A stretch of DNA of 64,000 nt, taken from NCBI GenBank assembly GCA_041164265.1, contig JBEAPR010000045.1:1-64000 (forward strand), written 5' to 3'. Under the pieces are notes generated by a model, which was not told the DNA's origin, did not search any database, and saw only the letters and a program-made list of their open reading frames with translations. Of the stretch, positions 42,620-50,472 are shown one piece after another. The translations under genes were made by a program, and so were the position numbers. Numbering within the stretch: the stretch's first letter is position 1; every line of letters begins with the position of its first letter. This DNA comes from CALAZP01 sp041164265. GTDB lineage: Bacteria > Bacteroidota > Bacteroidia > Chitinophagales > Saprospiraceae.

Positions 42620-44119
42620 ATGAAAAATATTTTCAATTTTGTCCTGGTGATTGCTGTGGTTTTCGCAGTTGCAGCATGTGGCAGCAACAAAGAAGCTTCT
42701 TCTTCCACTGGTTGGAAATACAATGACGAAAAGTGGGGTGGTTTTGAAAAAATTGAGGACAATGGCCAAATTACTGGTCCTAACCTGGTTTTGATTGAAG
42801 GAGGTACTTTTACCATGGGGGTAACTACTCAAGATGTGACTTTCGATTGGAATAATATTCCTAGAAGGGTGACCGTATCTTCATTTTATATGGATGAAAC
42901 GGAGGTTTCTAATTTGGATTACCGAGAATATTTATACTGGGTAGAAAGGGTATGGGGAGAATCTTATCCGGAAGTTTACAATAATGCCTATCCCGATGTT
43001 AATGTTTGGAGAGAAGAATTGTCATATAATGAACCATTAGTGGAAAGTTATTTTACTCACCCTTCTTACGATGAATATCCAGTTGTAGGGGTTTCTTGGG
43101 TACAAGCTAATGAGTATGCCAAGTGGAGAACGGATCGGGTAAATGAGATGTTGTTGATCCAGAAGGGGATACTCAATCCCAATATGGAACAAAAAGATGA
43201 GGATAATTTTAACACAGAATCCTACTTAGCAGGGCAATATCAAGGTGACGTTCGTAAAAATTTGAAAGATTTAGGTACAGGTGGAGAGCGGCCAGTTCGT
43301 TTTTCAGATGGGATATTACTACCTGATTACAGACTTCCAACAGAGGCTGAGTGGGAATACGCTGCTTTGGCTTTGAAGGGTAATCAAGTCAACGAGAAAG
43401 ATGAATTGATTAGCGATAGGAGGTTTTACCCTTGGGACGGTTATACGGTGAGATACCAGAAAAGAGATAAAAATCAAGGTATGTTGTTGGCCAACTTTAA
43501 AAGGTCTGGAGGGGATTATATGGGAATGGCTGGTAGATTAAACGACAATGCTGCTACCACTGCTCCAGTTCGATCATTTTTACCCAATGATTTTGGGTTG
43601 TACAATATGGCCGGAAATGTCAACGAATGGGTGTTAGATTTATATAGACCTTTGACCACATCAACCATCAGAGATTCGGAAACTCAAGATTTAAATCCAT
43701 TTAGAGGGAATAGATTTTCCAAGTTGGAAGTAGATGAGGATGGTAATCCAGTTGAAAAAGATAGTTTGGGTAGGTTGAGATACACTTATATAGAAGATGA
43801 TGAGATTGGACAGAGAGAAAATTATAGATCAGGCAGTGTATTTGATTATCTTGACGGAGATGAAGAATCTAGAGTTCAATATGAATATGGTAAGCACACT
43901 TTGGTGAGTAACAAATCTAGAGTGTATAAAGGAGGTTCTTGGGCGGACAGGGCATATTGGTTATCCCCAGGAGCCAGAAGATACAAAGACGAGGATGCTG
44001 CAGATCGAACTATCGGATTCAGGTGTGCTATGATTCGAACCGGAGCCCCGGCGGGCAATGATGGTGATGGAGGAAATCAATTTAAATCCACCTCCAAAAG
44101 AAGTTCAAGAAGGTATTAA
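42620..44119 (+). CDS. gldJ: Gliding motility lipoprotein GldJ
   Basis: GldJ is an outer-membrane lipoprotein of the gliding/T9SS machinery that supports stability of GldK. The 499-residue product has a lipobox with Cys20 (VVFAVAACGSN) and a formylglycine-generating-enzyme-like (SUMF1) fold: IEGGTFTMGVTTQD (about residues 58-71), YRLPTEAEWEYAALAL, YNMAGNVNEWVLDLYRP and a late VYKGGSWADRAY. These match GldJ, and neighbouring murF is the usual partner in Flavobacterium, from memory. Oxidative FGE activity is not expected. It has its own promoter. Confidence 0.92.
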   Translation: MKNIFNFVLVIAVVFAVAACGSNKEASSSTGWKYNDEKWGGFEKIEDNGQITGPNLVLIEGGTFTMGVTTQDVTFDWNNIPRRVTVSSFYMDETEVSNLDYREYLYWVERVWGESYPEVYNNAYPDVNVWREELSYNEPLVESYFTHPSYDEYPVVGVSWVQANEYAKWRTDRVNEMLLIQKGILNPNMEQKDEDNFNTESYLAGQYQGDVRKNLKDLGTGGERPVRFSDGILLPDYRLPTEAEWEYAALALKGNQVNEKDELISDRRFYPWDGYTVRYQKRDKNQGMLLANFKRSGGDYMGMAGRLNDNAATTAPVRSFLPNDFGLYNMAGNVNEWVLDLYRPLTTSTIRDSETQDLNPFRGNRFSKLEVDEDGNPVEKDSLGRLRYTYIEDDEIGQRENYRSGSVFDYLDGDEESRVQYEYGKHTLVSNKSRVYKGGSWADRAYWLSPGARRYKDEDAADRTIGFRCAMIRTGAPAGNDGDGGNQFKSTSKRSSRRY

Positions 44120-44125
44120 TTGGTG

Positions 44126-45439
44126 ATGCTTCCGCAAAATTTATATCCCCTTTTTTTAAAAAGTAGAGCAGTCACCATTGACTCTCGAAAAGTTAAAAAA
44201 GGGGATATTTTTTTTGCCTTAAAAGGAGAGCGGACTGATGGCAACCAATTTGCAATACAAGCTATACAAAATGGCGCGATTGCTGCTGTAGTAGATGATC
44301 CCCAATTAAAAGAAACCCCGGGGTGTATATATGTGGAAGATACCCTGGTCAGCCTCCAAAGCTTAGCTACCTATCATCGCTCTCAAATGACTATTCCAGT
44401 GATTGGTTTAACAGGCTCCAATGGCAAAACCACTACTAAAAAATTAATACACCACTTATTATCTGCCAAATATCAAGCTTATTGTACCCCTGGTAATTAT
44501 AATAACCATATAGGAGTGCCTCTATCGGTCTTGAGTATCCCAGAACAAGCAGAAATTGCTGTAATTGAGATGGGTGCCAACCATCAAAAAGAAATTGCAT
44601 TTTTATCTGAGATTTGTCAGCCTACACATGGCTTAATAACCAATATTGGTAAAGCTCATTTAGAGGGATTTGGTGGAATTGAAGGGGTGAAAATAGGAAA
44701 GGGGGAGTTATATGATTATTTAGCTGTTCACAATGGAGTTGTTTTCTATAATGAAGAAGAGCCATTTTTGCCTGAGATGGCTCAGAAAATTCCAAATCGA
44801 GTAGCTTATTCAAGCAAAGGGTTTTTAACTCAATCGAATGATGACGTTCGATTTAAAAGCCTTCAGTTCGAACCTTCTATTTCATTTGATCTTTATTATT
44901 CGGGTGTTGTTCATCAGCGACAACTCATCGAAGTGTCTTTATTTGGACCCTATAACTTTGCAAATATTATCTCTGCTATAACGGTTGCCTCCTATTTTGA
45001 TGTTAATTTGGAGGCTATTGGAGTAGCACTTAGAAATTTTCAACCAGAATCTAATAGGAGTGAACAAGTGTTTTGGAGGGACAATACGGTTCTCATGGAT
45101 GCTTATAATGCCAATCCTAATAGTATGAAATCAGCTATCGAATCTTTTGCTAAAATGAAAAGTAGGCAAAAGCAAATGATGATAATAGGTGAAATGTATG
45201 AGTTAGGTGAATATTCCGAAATGGAGCATCGAGAAATAGTAAAAATATGTATGGCATATACTGAAATCGAAGTGATTTTGGTAGGTAAAGCGTATAAGGA
45301 TTTTGCTGATGAATATGGACTTAATTGGTTTCCCAATGCCGCTGCATTGCGTTTGGAGTGGGAGGCACAACCTCCAAGTAATTGCTTTATGCTATTAAAG
45401 GGTTCTAGAGGAGTTGCTTTAGAAAATGTACTTTTTTAA
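44126..45439 (+). CDS. murF: UDP-N-acetylmuramoyl-tripeptide-D-alanyl-D-alanine ligase
   Basis: MurF adds D-Ala-D-Ala to the muramyl tripeptide in the cytoplasmic part of peptidoglycan synthesis. The ATG at 44126 is preferred; in-frame TTG and GTG codons lie just before it, right after the gldJ stop. The product has the Mur ligase N-terminal domain, the P-loop GLTGSNGKTTTKK (about residue 97), EMGANHQKEI and the C-terminal DAYNANPNSMKSAIESF. Length of about 437 residues is normal. Its last codons overlap the convergent arginase-family gene by 4 bases. Confidence 0.95.
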   Translation: MLPQNLYPLFLKSRAVTIDSRKVKKGDIFFALKGERTDGNQFAIQAIQNGAIAAVVDDPQLKETPGCIYVEDTLVSLQSLATYHRSQMTIPVIGLTGSNGKTTTKKLIHHLLSAKYQAYCTPGNYNNHIGVPLSVLSIPEQAEIAVIEMGANHQKEIAFLSEICQPTHGLITNIGKAHLEGFGGIEGVKIGKGELYDYLAVHNGVVFYNEEEPFLPEMAQKIPNRVAYSSKGFLTQSNDDVRFKSLQFEPSISFDLYYSGVVHQRQLIEVSLFGPYNFANIISAITVASYFDVNLEAIGVALRNFQPESNRSEQVFWRDNTVLMDAYNANPNSMKSAIESFAKMKSRQKQMMIIGEMYELGEYSEMEHREIVKICMAYTEIEVILVGKAYKDFADEYGLNWFPNAAALRLEWEAQPPSNCFMLLKGSRGVALENVLF

Positions 45440-46533
45440 TCAAACCTTCGCAAAGCGTTAACCAACCGTTCAGGTAATTCATTCCTACAAGACATTTGAT
45501 AATCCTCATAACTGCAGGGAATGAGTCGATGTCGATATAATTGTTTTTTTGTTTTTATAGGTACTTGTAACCACCAGCGACCGCTTTTTCCACTCTTCCA
45601 GAAAGTTAGTTGATAGTCTAGTTGTTTCATTTCTACAATGTATTCAATTAAACCCTCTGTGGAAACAGGGAAATCTTGGAATCTTGAGCTATAACCTTCT
45701 AGGAAGTACCAAATCATCTGTGCTATGGTTTGAGCCGATATACCAGCATGATCTTTGCTCAGGTCAAATCCGTAAATACCAAATGACTTCATTTTATCAC
45801 TTAAACCTGCATATCGAGTAATTTGACAAGCCTCTTCGGTAAAAAAACCACTAGGACTGATTTCCACCATGCCCGGAGCTTCAAGGTATTTTAGGGCAGT
45901 CATATTAAAGGCCATAATATCAGCATCTCGAATTAATGGCTCTACATCCGAAAGGTTGCCTTTAGCTAATCCCAATCTTAAAAAATCAAAATAATGATCT
46001 TCGAGAAATTCCAGAATATGGGGATCTATGTACTGATTTTGAAATCCCAGGCAAGTCAGATGGAATAATCTGGAGTTTTTGTTAAAAAGAGCTTCATTCA
46101 AGTAAAGTTCGTTGGCAGTAGAAAGGTCCCCTGACGGGTCTAATCGAATTTTATCGTCGACTAACGCCAAACTCACTGCTTGTTGTTTGCCTTGAAAAGC
46201 TTTGTATTGCGCTAGTTGGAATTTGGAATCTCCACAAATAATAATTGGAAGGATGTTAACTTCTTGTAATTCTTTCAAAACCGGAATAAAGAAAGGAATT
46301 TCTTCTTTTCTCAAATCCCCGAGGTCTACTATAGTGGTCGGATTAAAGGGGAACCTCATGGCGTACAATTGATTCCTTATTTCTTCCATATTACTTTTAC
46401 CTACTCCGATAATAGCAATTTTCACCCCATTTAAATCTGGAATTCTTCCCTTATTAACCACTATATTATTGCCCATTTGGTAGGGAGCATAATGATTTTC
46501 ATTTTTTACCGGTTGAAACCAAATATCCAGCAT
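45436..46533 (-). CDS. Arginase-superfamily protein with degenerate metal site
   Basis: The 365-residue product has the arginase/formimidoylglutamase fold pattern: GVKIAIIGVGKSNMEEIR, ILPIIICGDSKFQLAQYKAF, LALVDDKIRLDPSGDLS, ADIMAFNMTALKYLEAPGMV, then FGIYGFDLSKD. The metal-binding consensus is not kept. GGDHS is replaced by CGDSKF, the DAHxD motif by DDKIRLD, and SxDxD by FNMTAL. It is therefore unlikely to be an active di-manganese hydrolase. It may act structurally or as a regulator. From memory, arginase-like genes lie near gliding genes in other Bacteroidota. It overlaps murF by 4 bases. Confidence 0.8.
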   Translation of the reverse strand: MLDIWFQPVKNENHYAPYQMGNNIVVNKGRIPDLNGVKIAIIGVGKSNMEEIRNQLYAMRFPFNPTTIVDLGDLRKEEIPFFIPVLKELQEVNILPIIICGDSKFQLAQYKAFQGKQQAVSLALVDDKIRLDPSGDLSTANELYLNEALFNKNSRLFHLTCLGFQNQYIDPHILEFLEDHYFDFLRLGLAKGNLSDVEPLIRDADIMAFNMTALKYLEAPGMVEISPSGFFTEEACQITRYAGLSDKMKSFGIYGFDLSKDHAGISAQTIAQMIWYFLEGYSSRFQDFPVSTEGLIEYIVEMKQLDYQLTFWKSGKSGRWWLQVPIKTKKQLYRHRLIPCSYEDYQMSCRNELPERLVNALRRFD

Positions 46534-46610
46534 GTCTTTATCAGTTGAAGACCAAAGATAAGTAGTCTTAGGTGTTTAGAATAGAATAATTATTTTAGCA
46601 AGTAAAAACT

Positions 46611-47981
46611 ATGTTTCGAAACATTAGCGTGGTACTTTTTGCAGTGATTTTATCTTTTCAAATATCCTTTGGTCAATCTAGGAAGAGAGACCAAAAACCT
46701 TCAACGCCTGCCACTTTACCAGATGGGTGGGAAACGGGAGTGGGATTGAGTTATGCTTGGATAGGTAAAGACGGGACGGTGGAACCCAACAGTGGCTATG
46801 GGGTAGGGATTCATTGGAGAAAGGCTCTAGATTATTTATTTTCTATAAGGCTTGAAATCAATGGAGCCTTACCTACAGGGACGGATATTCAATCCAATAT
46901 TCCATTTGAAACCCAGTGGATAGATGGACAGGTTCTAGGGGTAGTTACCTTAAATAACCTCAGGTGGAATGCCCCTAATGTTGAGAAAAAGACTAATATC
47001 TATGCACTAGTTGGTGGTGGTGGCAACTGGTTTACCACTGATCAACCGACGGTAGAGGGAGTTATAAATGGTCATGTAACTGGTGGATTGGGTTTTGCTC
47101 TTCGGGTAAATGAAAAAATCAATATAGGTGTGGAGCATCAAGTTAGCGGAGTTTTGGGAGAACGCCATTCACTGCTTAACGGGGGAGGCAAGGGAGATTA
47201 TTTGCATCGGACAGGGGTAAGGGTTAATTTTAATATAGGGGTAAAAAAGAAGGCGGAACCATTATATTGGCAAAACCCTATGAAAGTGGTGCTGAATGAC
47301 CTTCAAGAATTGAAAGATCGCCCTGTGGTTAGTTTGCAAGACACTGACAAAGACGGCGTACCTGATGCTCTAGATTTGGAACCCAATACTTCCAGAGATG
47401 CTATAGTGGATACCAAAGGAAGAACTTTGGATAGTGATAAGGATGGCGTACCTGATCATTTAGACTTACAGCCCTTTTATACGCCTAGACAGGGCGAATA
47501 TGTGAACGCTGAAGGAGTAGTTGAGGAGTTAAATGGGCCCCTTTCCGAAGAGAGAGTCAAAGCACTGATTGCAGAAGCTATCGAGCAAAGAATGGCTCAA
47601 GGGTCCTCAGCAAATGCTGAATGGTTTCTGCCAATGATTCATTTTGATATAGAGAGTACAACAATAAAATATACAGATTACGGTACCTTGGCCAATATTG
47701 GAAGATTACTAGAAAGTAGTCCAGATGTCCAATTGGTTGTGATTGGTCATGCCGATCAAACTGGAGATGCTAGAATTAATAACAGTCTGTCATACGCTAG
47801 GGCTGCCTCGGTGATTCGACATTTGGTCAATGAATATAGCTTAACTCGTGACCGATTTATTCTACAATGGAAGGGAAAGGATCAGGCTTTAGTTCCATCC
47901 GATAACAATTTGATGAACCGAAGAGTAGAATTTAGAATTGCTGGACCTGAGGATAAAGAAATGAATCCTCCAAGGGATTAA
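46611..47981 (+). CDS. OmpA-family outer-membrane protein with thrombospondin type 3 repeats
   Basis: The 456-residue product begins with a signal peptide (VVLFAVILSFQISFGQ). It has a predicted N-terminal beta-barrel (about residues 35-220), two calcium-type TSP3 repeats (DTDKDGVPDALDLEP and DSDKDGVPDHLDLQP) and an OmpA C-terminal peptidoglycan-binding domain (VVIGHADQTGDARINNSLS, then NLMNRRVEFRIA). It likely anchors the outer membrane to the cell wall. A link to the T9SS through proximity is possible but not shown. It is divergent from the arginase-family gene. Confidence 0.88.
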   Translation: MFRNISVVLFAVILSFQISFGQSRKRDQKPSTPATLPDGWETGVGLSYAWIGKDGTVEPNSGYGVGIHWRKALDYLFSIRLEINGALPTGTDIQSNIPFETQWIDGQVLGVVTLNNLRWNAPNVEKKTNIYALVGGGGNWFTTDQPTVEGVINGHVTGGLGFALRVNEKINIGVEHQVSGVLGERHSLLNGGGKGDYLHRTGVRVNFNIGVKKKAEPLYWQNPMKVVLNDLQELKDRPVVSLQDTDKDGVPDALDLEPNTSRDAIVDTKGRTLDSDKDGVPDHLDLQPFYTPRQGEYVNAEGVVEELNGPLSEERVKALIAEAIEQRMAQGSSANAEWFLPMIHFDIESTTIKYTDYGTLANIGRLLESSPDVQLVVIGHADQTGDARINNSLSYARAASVIRHLVNEYSLTRDRFILQWKGKDQALVPSDNNLMNRRVEFRIAGPEDKEMNPPRD

Positions 47982-48033
47982 TTTGAAACTAAGGAGCTAT
48001 CGATTTGTTATTGATGGCATATAATTTTAATTC

Positions 48034-48627
48034 ATGAATGATTCAAGGAAACAGGCTGAAGCGGTTATTCCTACAGAATACGGAAATTTCAATATGATTG
48101 CTTTTTCGGAAAACGAAAGCGATTGGATGCCTCATTTGGCATTGGTTCATGAAAAAACAAACCTCGATCAACCTGTTCTAGTTAGAATTCACAGTGAATG
48201 CATTACTGGCGATTTATTTGGTTCCCATCGTTGTGATTGTGGGGAGCAATTGGAAAAAGCATTACAATTAACATCGGAAAATGGCGGAATTGTCATTTAT
48301 TTGAGACAGGAGGGTAGAGGAATCGGAATAATTAACAAACTTAAGGCATATAACCTTCAAGATGAAGGTTATGATACCATAGATGCTAATGTGCATCTAG
48401 GACTTGATATAGATGCCAGAGATTATAAAGAAGCCTTTAGAATGTTACAGACTCTTAAGGTAAGAAGGATAATACTTTTGACTAATAATCCGGACAAAAT
48501 TGAGGTATTTGAAAACAGTTCTATAGAATTGGTGAGTAGGAAACCCCTGGAAATTCCTTCAAAAAAGGAAAATGAAGCCTATCTCCATACTAAGAAAAAA
48601 TTAATGGGGCACTTTTTGAATGATTAG
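48034..48627 (+). CDS. ribA: GTP cyclohydrolase II
   Basis: RibA converts GTP to the first pyrimidine of riboflavin synthesis. The 197-residue product has the zinc ligands Cys56, Cys67 and Cys69 in HSECITGDLFGSHRCDCGEQ, the conserved IYLRQEGRGIGIINKLKAY and LTNNPDKIE. Unlike many ribBA fusions, no DHBP synthase domain is attached. Length is normal for stand-alone RibA. Its end overlaps the convergent ftsY gene by 4 bases. Confidence 0.95.
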   Translation: MNDSRKQAEAVIPTEYGNFNMIAFSENESDWMPHLALVHEKTNLDQPVLVRIHSECITGDLFGSHRCDCGEQLEKALQLTSENGGIVIYLRQEGRGIGIINKLKAYNLQDEGYDTIDANVHLGLDIDARDYKEAFRMLQTLKVRRIILLTNNPDKIEVFENSSIELVSRKPLEIPSKKENEAYLHTKKKLMGHFLND

Positions 48628-49583
48628 TCCTGAAAAAGAGTTTCGACAAATTGGATTTTGTCAAATAATTGAATTTGGTCAATCCCTTCGCCCACACCTA
48701 TGTATCGAATAGGAATTTTAAATTGATCCGATATGCCAATGGCCACTCCACCTTTAGCAGTGCCATCTAGTTTGGTAAGTGCCAAACAAGTTACTTCTGT
48801 GGCATCGGTGAAGTGTCTAGCTTGTTCTACGGCATTTTGACCAGTAGTAGCATCTAAGACTAACAGCACATCTTGAGGAGCCCCATCCATCCTTTTTCCA
48901 ACTGAACGTTTTATTTTAGATAACTCTTGCATAAGGTGACCTTTAGTATGTAGGCGCCCAGCCGTATCTATGATGGCTACGTCACAATTGTTTTTTATTG
49001 CATAATCTACTGTTTCGAAGGCCACTGCAGCTGGATCTGTATTCATCCCTTTAGCATAAAAATCACATCCTACCCGTTCCGACCATATTTTAAGTTGATC
49101 AACAGCAGCTGCTCGAAAGGTATCCCCTGCTCCGAGTACTACTTTTTTCCCCGCTTGTTTAAATCGATTAGCTAGTTTACCTATAGTGGTTGTTTTACCA
49201 ACGCCATTCACCCCAACTACCAATAATACATATAACTCTCCTTCTTTAGCATAGTCAAAACCGCTATCGGCAGTATCCTTATGATCCGCTAATAAAGCAA
49301 TTATTTCTTCTTTTAGGATTTGGTTCAATTCCTCCGTGTTCATATACTTATCCTTAGCTACTCTGTCCTCAATACGTTCAATTATTTTGACAGTAGTATC
49401 TAATCCGACATCAGAAGTCATTAGAACATTTTCTAAGTCGTCTAAAACCGAATCATCAACTGAGGATTTCCCAGCAATGGTTCTGGATAATTGTTCTAGA
49501 AACCCTTTTTTGGTTTTCTGTAAACCTTGGTTGAGGTCCTTTGAATCCTCTGGCTTTTTGAAAATATTTTTTAGGAAAGACAT
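48624..49583 (-). CDS. ftsY: Signal recognition particle receptor FtsY
   Basis: FtsY is the membrane-associated GTPase partner of SRP in co-translational targeting. The 319-residue product has a short helical N-terminus, the G1 motif VGVNGVGKTTTIGKLA (about residues 105-120), DTFRAAAVDQLK, DTAGRLHTKGHLMQELSKI and TKLDGTAKGGVAIGI. The acidic A domain seen in E. coli is absent, as is common in this phylum. It is convergent with ribA (4-base overlap) and follows the DUF4295 operon terminator. Confidence 0.96.
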   Translation of the reverse strand: MSFLKNIFKKPEDSKDLNQGLQKTKKGFLEQLSRTIAGKSSVDDSVLDDLENVLMTSDVGLDTTVKIIERIEDRVAKDKYMNTEELNQILKEEIIALLADHKDTADSGFDYAKEGELYVLLVVGVNGVGKTTTIGKLANRFKQAGKKVVLGAGDTFRAAAVDQLKIWSERVGCDFYAKGMNTDPAAVAFETVDYAIKNNCDVAIIDTAGRLHTKGHLMQELSKIKRSVGKRMDGAPQDVLLVLDATTGQNAVEQARHFTDATEVTCLALTKLDGTAKGGVAIGISDQFKIPIRYIGVGEGIDQIQLFDKIQFVETLFQD

Positions 49584-49610
49584 GATAAGTTGAATTGGGG
49601 AAAGGGGTAA

Positions 49611-49640
49611 AAAAAAGGGCTTTTCACAGTGAAAAGCCCC
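49611..49640 (-). terminator. Terminator of the rpmB-rpmG-DUF4295 operon
   Basis: GGGCTTTTCAC and GTGAAAAGCCC form a perfect stem with almost no loop (AG-type turn), flanked on the minus strand by a T8 run. It begins 12 bases after the DUF4295 stop. Confidence 0.75.
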
Positions 49641-49651
49641 GTAGGTGTTTC

Positions 49652-49828
49652 TTATTTTGCGTCGAAAAACTCTTTCACCTTTTCCTTGTGCACCATCATT
49701 TCTTTATATGAGTAAGTGCCTGTAATAGGATCTTTTACACTTTTAACCACTTTTACATGGTCTCTACCCGATCCGGCATTCTGCGCTCTTTGGGCAACCC
49801 TTGCGTTTTTTGATACTTTCTTAGCCAT
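49652..49828 (-). CDS. DUF4295 small basic protein
   Basis: A 58-codon gene starts at ATG 49828 and ends with TAA at 49652-49654. It encodes MAKKVSKNARVAQRAQ, then HVKVVKSVKDPITGTYSYKE and EKVKEFFDAK. Basic, short and directly downstream of rpmG, it matches DUF4295, a family found almost only in Bacteroidota next to rpmB-rpmG. A ribosome-related function is suspected from this context. A terminator follows. Confidence 0.85.
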   Translation of the reverse strand: MAKKVSKNARVAQRAQNAGSGRDHVKVVKSVKDPITGTYSYKEMMVHKEKVKEFFDAK

Positions 49829-49844
49829 TTCGTGTTAATTTAAA

Positions 49845-50033
49845 TTATTTGATTTCCCTGTGTAGGGTTTTCTTCTTTAAAATTGGATTGTATTTCAATA
49901 ACTCCAATCTATCAGGTGTATTTTTTCTATTTTTTTGGGTAACGTACCTAGAAGTTCCAGGCATTCCAGTTGCCTTGTGTTCTGTACATTCCAAAATAAT
50001 CTGTTGTCTGTTGCCTTTACTTTTCTTTGCCAT
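49845..50033 (-). CDS. rpmG: 50S ribosomal protein bL33
   Basis: bL33 is a small E-site region protein. The 62-residue product contains GNRQQIILECTEHKATGMPG, SRYVTQKNRKNTPDRLEL and KYNPILKKKTLHREIK, a good bL33 match. There is a single Cys, so it is the zinc-free form. It sits between rpmB (5-base gap) and DUF4295 (16-base gap) in one operon. Confidence 0.95.
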   Translation of the reverse strand: MAKKSKGNRQQIILECTEHKATGMPGTSRYVTQKNRKNTPDRLELLKYNPILKKKTLHREIK

Positions 50034-50038
50034 AATAA

Positions 50039-50287
50039 TTATACGTTGACACCGGTTCTTACACCTTTTTTATTCAATTTTTGTAGATAAGCATAGATTC
50101 CTAATTTGTTGATGGTTCTCAAAGCATGAGAAGAGACCTTCAACGTCACCCATTCCTTAGTCTCTGGAATAAAGAAACGCTTAGTATGTAAATTAGGTAA
50201 AAATCTTCGCTTGGTTTTTCTGTTAGAGTGCGAAACAGAATTACCTGTAATGGGCCTTTTTCCTGTTAATTGACAAATACGTGACAT
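50039..50287 (-). CDS. rpmB: 50S ribosomal protein bL28
   Basis: bL28 is a small 50S protein. The 82-residue product starts MSRICQLTGKRPITGNSVSH, followed by KRRFLPNLHTKRFFIP and SSHALRTINKLGIYAYLQKL. These fit bL28 and the length is normal for the phylum. It lies 37 bases downstream of the tRNA-Arg gene on the same strand, with no terminator seen between them, so they may share the tRNA promoter. Confidence 0.95.
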   Translation of the reverse strand: MSRICQLTGKRPITGNSVSHSNRKTKRRFLPNLHTKRFFIPETKEWVTLKVSSHALRTINKLGIYAYLQKLNKKGVRTGVNV

Positions 50288-50324
50288 TTTCTATTTTTTT
50301 TCAATAATTCAATTGATTCCAAGT

Positions 50325-50398
50325 GACTCCGCCAGGACTCGAACCTGGAACCTTCTGATCCGTAGTCAGATGCTCTATCCAATTAAGCCACGGAGCCT
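50325..50398 (-). tRNA. tRNA-Arg (anticodon ACG)
   Basis: The 74-base minus-strand cloverleaf has acceptor arms GGCTCCG/CGGAGTC with one G-T pair and the T-loop GGTTCGAGTCC. The anticodon stem TCTGA/TCAGA encloses CTACGGA, which gives ACG for arginine. CCA is not encoded. Its own promoter lies just upstream. Confidence 0.95.
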
Positions 50399-50428
50399 AA
50401 TGTTTGCAGTTTTTATCCATTGCGGATG

Positions 50429-50458
50429 CAAAGATAATAGTTTTATATTCTCTGCAAA
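50429..50458 (-). promoter_or_regulatory. Promoter of tRNA-Arg (and likely rpmB operon)
   Basis: On the minus strand, TTTG (50458-50455) is followed after 18 bases by TATCTTTG (50436-50429), a near-exact Bacteroidota sigma-A promoter, about 30 bases before the tRNA 5' end. Confidence 0.75.
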
Positions 50459-50472
50459 GAAATTCTGTGGCT

